Assembly: GCA_020055645.1 (NCBI GenBank)
Contig: CM034546.1
Span: 20,584,001 to 20,648,000, forward strand
DNA length: 64,000 nucleotides
Direction of reading: 5' to 3'
Source: Tomocerus qinae
Taxonomy: Eukaryota; Arthropoda; Collembola; Entomobryomorpha; Tomoceridae
Below are positions 58,841 to 64,000 of this stretch, in pieces. How positions within the stretch are numbered: position 1 is the stretch's first letter; every line of letters begins with the position of its first letter. The position numbers were made by a program, and so were the translations under genes. A model generated the notes under the pieces. It saw nothing but the letters and a program-made list of their open reading frames with translations. It did no database searches and was not told the DNA's origin.

Positions 58841-60869
58841 ATAATTGTCGTTGAAACAAAAATAAATGCTTCAAGCAATTCACACTCTCATAAAAATAAT
58901 AATAGGTTAAGTTGTAATATCTCTTACAAAATACAGCCAACTCTTTACTGTCTTGCGAATTGACGACACACATTTCTCCTTCCTTAAATTTAGGAAAAAG
59001 TCATCGATAATAAAAATAATCATTTTTGTACTTGTTGATTGTTTGTTAAATATCATCTCAATCGATCAAATAAAAAAGTATAAAATATAAAGGTAAGATA
59101 TAAAGGCGACAATTTCATCTGATGTCTGTATTTGGATGACTCAGCTAATAAATTATAGGTTTTAACAATGGTATTTAATCTTCTATGTAATATATGTAAA
59201 TAAAGTGCACTGATGCTTGACGAGGTTGAGAAAAAAATTAGCATTAGATGTTTGGTAAAGATGCTGGATCAATTGAGAAGCCATGAAATGTTTTTTGCAC
59301 GCTATGATTATATACATAATGGCAACATACAAAATTGTTATAGACAAATGATATTTTCAGTTATGATAGCTAGATAGATATTTAGTACTGTGCTAACAAA
59401 AAATTGATTGTAAATTTTGACAAAGTGTTTTGTATAAATTTTAATTTAGGTTTTACATTAGTATTGCATAGATTAGTGGTATAAGTTATTTTGGTAGGAG
59501 GTAGCGGTGGATTGGCAATCTATTATTTAATTTTGAAATATGTTTATTCGTCAACTATACACGAACGCAGTTTAAGTATTCTAACAAAACAATTGTAAAG
59601 TTTATTTAATCTTTCTGTGTTTCGTATCCCAAGAACAGTATCATAGTGGACTTAATTTAATTTTAAAGAGGATGATTTTTAAAACAGTGTTTCTAATTGG
59701 TTTATACACTAGAAAATTTACCATAACATGATATATACGTACCTTTTGTACTGCATTGGAATGCAGGATTAAAAAAATATTGTCGTTAACTTTATCTATT
59801 GAAGTATTTCTACTACCAATTTTACTAAATAAATTCAAAATATATCTCTATTTCAATAACTACATAATATTATAGGTTACATCTTATTTATAGTTTTCTT
59901 TTACTCATCCTTTATTTATGCAATTATAGATATGGTTGCATGTTGCATTGGGGATGTAGTATAACACTGAAATCATACAAAATTCAAATCAAATTCTTGG
60001 ACTTAACATGATGGTGAGGTTTGGAGTTGCATTTCGTGTCTACTAACTATACCTATATGCAAGAACTTTTATTCCAATTGCCTCTTGTCGAACTGTCAAA
60101 CTGAGCTACTATATAAAAAAGCTCATATCCAGGAATTTGACCAAGAGGGATGTTTTTACATTTCCATCTAATAAAAATGTGCAACCGTGAATTCCACGAA
60201 TTTTCAACACCGATCGCAACCAACAAAGACGACACAATTAGAACAGATTAACGTATTAAATTTGATTGTCAAAACGATCAGAAAGTCCAAATTTTTGTTT
60301 TTGTAAAAAAGCATTTTAACTCCACTCCGCTATTTTTATTAAGAGTACAATTAAACTTCAATTCATATGAAATTGCAAAACTTCTTTTTGTATTTGCAGA
60401 TTTATTCATTCAATACATATTTATTATCAGAGTACGGATGGGTAAGTATGTAAGACTCATAAATAGGTAGTTTAAACAAGGTGCTTTAAATGGCCAGTAA
60501 TACTATTAGTTAAATTAATGTTGGAAATTTTTTATCAAAACTGTGTGGATGTATTATTAATATACTCTTTATTTAGCTGATTACGACAGATAAAATGATA
60601 ACCACTAAAATCCCTTAATCCCTTTACGTACATTTGGTGCTAGTCCTCTTGTAAAGCTAAGCGCAGCTAGCAGGCCTGCTAAGGCTTCAATCTGCATACA
60701 ACAGGGTAAAAAGATCAATTCCACCCTGAGTTACTCGAATGACTTTGGTATCGGAAATAAGCTTTCTTTCCAAACACTCGGTGTGTAAATTAATTACTTA
60801 ATCCGGATATTGCATAAATAGCAGATTGGATAATTTAGCTGAGGAATATATTGAGCTGAGGAGCTTAAT
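58841..60869. other. Gene-free AT-rich region between GR and IR
   Basis: 2 kb between convergent genes. At about 59990-60060 a reverse match to the IR 3' flanks (GGTTTGGAGTTGCATTTCGT) at 38.15 and 15.4 kb marks old duplication debris. No ORF with a domain. Confidence 0.4.
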
Positions 60870-61118
60870 GAATTTAGTAGCATGTAATAACATCATTATA
60901 CTTACATACTAATGATAATAAGCTGGAGCGCTAATGCAATGCTAATAAATACATTCAAGAACAATGTTATATTACTACATTATAAATCAAATATTATAGT
61001 AGTTGTGAGGGTTAATAGATAAAGATCCAAGATCTAGCGTCACTAACATGGGGTAACAAATACAACTATGCGAGGATTAATAATAATTTGCTTATGTACG
61101 CAAATAAAATCAGTCCGT
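60870..61118. repeat. Duplicated IR 3' flank
   Basis: About 250 bp nearly identical to 46195-46308 plus 46615-46751, lying directly after the IR stop. It shows that the two receptor copies share a recent duplication extending past the gene. Confidence 0.75.
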
Positions 61119-63567
61119 TTAAAACGATAGTTCTTCGACCTTTGTTTTTGTTATTTTCTGATACAGTCGTTGAAATAAGCCAAAAGAAATGCCCGTCAAA
61201 ATGTTTCTAACTTCAAACATGAATACAGATGCAAATATAGCACAAAGAATGCCAGCAATTATGAATATAGTCGAGATGTTAGACTGCATTAAGGATAGTG
61301 GCTTCAAAATGGTCTTTTCCAGACATTGGGAACATTCCACAAAATTATTCCGTTTAGAATATTCTATCCATTTGTTATAAATTCCAGATTCAAACACCGT
61401 CCTAAAACGATTAGTTGCATGATTATTAAATGCAGAAAAACGTCCCGCCAGAACGAATCCATATCTTTGTGGCATCAATTGATTATCGACATTCCCCATG
61501 TATAGTTTTCTGAGAGGATGAATTTTTGACACGGGCAAGTCCCACTCTGATCGGTTGAAGAATCGGTGTAACTCGCTTTGTCTGTCAATCCAAGCTGATT
61601 TCTCACATTTTGAAATCCATTTCTGTGGAGTGATGAATGGATATTCTGGAGGGAACTTGTGATTTTTAAGTAGCCCTACGATGACTTTCCCTTTGGGAGA
61701 AAACTTCAATTCGTAAGATATTTGCAAAGAGAAGTAGAGATTTTCAGTAAATGGGATAAAAGGTGTTGAACAATCTATTAATAATCCACAAAGTATCCAT
61801 GCTTTCTGAATTGTCTTATTGTCGCGTTTGTCAGTTATCTGCCATAATTTAGTAATATCTCTATGGCACCAATGCTTAGCCTCTCGAGTTTTGGCTTTCA
61901 TAAAGCATTGTAGATCAAGTAGACCAGCACTCAAAAGATATGTGTAACTAGTATTATTAAATTGGAACATTCTAAATATTACTTCATGATCATGTTCTTC
62001 GTTCACATGACTAAATGATGTAATGGATTGATTTGGAAACTCTTCTATGGATTCAAATCGTACAGGTTGGGGATCTTCAGTAAGATATGATATACTAATT
62101 CCTTTGTAAGCATTTGTTAATATTGTTCCAATTAATAGAAAAGGGCCGATAATTAATTGCAACCATAATGCTTTTTCTAACTTCCCAGGGAAAGAATAAC
62201 CAACCTCCAATAAGTATGCATAGAAAATTAAAACTACGGGGACATTTTTTTTCGGATTTAAATATAAGGACGATTTGAACAAATAATATTGTAGCGAAGC
62301 AAGTAACTAAAATTCCTACCCAGGAAAAGAAAGAAAACGGTTTGATGTAGCCACCGTATGAAATAAATGCATCTTCAATGATTGAACAGGAAATAAAATT
62401 ATATCCTTCTGAATGAGTAAAAATGAAATTAGTTTCATACACAAAATTCACCGATAATAATTCTGCATCCAAATATACATAAAAGTGAATTACCCGCTGA
62501 TTCAGACTTTGTTGAACAGAGTTCGGACAGTTGGTACTAAATAATAAAGTGTTGTTAAAATTTTGAAAAATAAGAGCACTAATAGCAATTCGGTAATCAA
62601 CATTTATTAGAGATTTCGCTGAAGAAATCTGTATGAGGTAACTTTCTGTTGGAGGATCTCCACAATATGTAGAATGTTTTGGACTTACATATCCTGAAGC
62701 ACTTTCAACAACTGAAAGCATTTTATGACCAAAATTACCTTGAAAAGCAAGTTTTTGTAATTCTATTGCCGATGAAAATTTCTGGTTTTCGCATTTGATT
62801 TCTAGAATTTTATAAGGTCCACCACCTTCTGGTTTACAACTTTCACAAACAAAATAAATTAAATTGTTATTACATATTTTTTCTCCCTTTGAATATACAT
62901 GAATGAAGACAGAAGGATAACCAAAACGATACACAGCATTATTTTCCCAAGCGACACGGTATAAGCAGTACAATTGCATCACGAATTGTTGTCTCTGCAT
63001 TTTATTTAATATAACATTATGATCAACTATTAATTGAAGAGCAATTGAATCTCCCATCCAATTGTCTTTGTCACCTTCAATTATATCTCCGGAACTTTTA
63101 TATCTATAGGAGACGGTGTAGGTAGATAAGATATGGATTGTAATGTAGTTTTCTAACAAATCTGATGGATTTATTCCAATAGAAATGTGATTTATGCAAG
63201 TTGCTTTAGAAAGTATCGGAGGAGATGATAACTGTTTCTGTAAAATTATGTGGAGACAACATTTACTCTTAATTCGTTGAAGAGGACAGTTCAAAAACAA
63301 TTTCAGTGTACAGTTAAATGCATTTAAATGGTTGTGTAAAGTTCCAAAATAGATTAACGTATATGGCGTGTTGAGATGAATTAAGTCTTCTTCCGATCCT
63401 CGTATCACTCTCCTATTGAACTCGGTTTCACTGTGGAAAATTATATTAACGTGACATTTGTCTTCTATATTTGATAATGCGATTATATTTCCACATTTAA
63501 CTTTGATTGCACTGATACACAGTAAAATAAAAATCATAGTTATAGGGAACATGTTGACACTAACCAT
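61119..63567 (-). pseudogene. Divergent ionotropic receptor, best-preserved copy, one frameshift
   Basis: 2449 bp, single exon from ATG 63567. Signal-like stretch at residues 6-25 (FPITMIFILLCISAIKVKCG); extracellular region to about 408 with many Cys; first membrane helix about 410-437 after GGYIKPFSFFSW; channel region with GYSFPGKLEKALW and helix before NAYKGISISYLTEDPQP; second ligand-binding half; last helix about 764-786. One lesion: a T8 run at 62245-62252, one base longer than the aligned position in the other copies, shifts the frame after residue 440. Without it the length is 816 codons exactly. This could be a real mutation or a homopolymer error. Members are ligand-gated cation channels in chemosensory neurons; no ligand can be inferred. 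Confidence 0.8.
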
Positions 63568-64000
63568 AATTTTCTATATTTTCTTTACACTTGAAAGTTT
63601 AAGTAGTGAGTGAGTTCAGATGTATATTATGAGTGGTGCCAATAAATTTATACTAATAAATCACAATGTGAACGCACATGAATTTTTTAAATGATTATAT
63701 ATAGCTATTTACGCCAAACACATGTAATTGTTTTATAGGGGACACCTACAACAGTATGCATGGCTTTGCACTGTTTTAAAATTCGAGAAATTTATAAATG
63801 ATATAGTAGCATTAAGAATTTAAAAGGGCATCACATGTTCATGTCCACAAGTTTGGATTAGCATATTACAGAAGAGATAACTAGGTACTGCATTTTCGTG
63901 CTCATCGTTCATTTCAATTATTATAAAAGCAGCATACAAATCAGTCTATAAAAAGACTTAGAATATTATAAATGTCGCATCGTGTGACTTACACAGAAAA
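63568..64000. other. Upstream of the IR gene
   Basis: AT-rich, with no ORF or repeat seen. Expected promoter region of the receptor at 61.1-63.6 kb. Confidence 0.35.

Overview
The window looks like AT-rich nuclear DNA from an arthropod. The best guess is a non-insect hexapod such as a springtail; this is inferred from the chemoreceptor types and not proven. There are no operons, and genes are split by GT..AG introns. Most of the 64 kb is intergenic DNA full of small inverted-repeat transposons. The recognisable genes fall into four groups.

(1) Divergent ionotropic receptors (IR, iGluR-type channel topology, single exon of about 815 codons). Three near full-length copies lie on the minus strand (15.7-18.2, 38.6-41.0 and 61.1-63.6 kb), with two decayed fragments (1.9-4.35 and 46.75-47.97 kb). 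No copy has an uninterrupted reading frame: lesions range from one extra T in a T8 run to large nested transposon insertions. (2) Three apparently intact gustatory-receptor-like 7TM genes (5.7-7.0 and 10.8-12.1 kb on minus, 57.2-58.8 kb on plus), each with two exons joined by a phase-1 intron at the same place, plus a relic tail of a fourth at 4.9-5.3 kb. (3) A metzincin (reprolysin/ADAM-like) gene at 22.4-30.0 kb. Its exon is cut by a very young 6.15-kb LTR retrotransposon, it has an in-frame stop, and the catalytic Glu is replaced by Met. (4) A minus-strand gene at 30.86-33.0 kb whose splice sites join a PEK-like protein kinase, one transmembrane helix and a C-terminal PHR-like beta-sandwich domain. 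I regard this last gene as the most novel item in the window.

Region by region: 1-5.3 kb holds a giant foldback element in a minisatellite, IR debris and a GR relic. 5.3-12.1 kb holds two GR genes, a GCATG-ended MITE and hairpins. 12.1-22.4 kb holds a tandem duplication, TIR elements, an IR pseudogene and a three-layer nested repeat. 22.4-33 kb holds the interrupted protease and the kinase-TM-PHR gene. 33-38.5 kb holds several hAT-like MITEs and a small unidentified gene fragment. 38.5-41 kb holds an IR. 41-52.5 kb is a transposon graveyard: MITEs, a non-LTR retrotransposon tail, a MULE-like fragment and a BEL/Pao integrase region. 52.5-56.2 kb is a 3.6-kb inverted-repeat unit. 56.2-64 kb holds a GR gene and the best preserved IR.

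At least nine elements are flanked by 8-bp direct repeats that are identical or match at 7 of 8 positions. This points to a dominant hAT-type transposase supply in this genome. The chemoreceptor genes appear to be amplified and destroyed in the same repeat-rich neighbourhood: the 3' flanks of paralogous IR and GR copies are themselves homologous, so copies arose by segmental duplication rather than retroposition.
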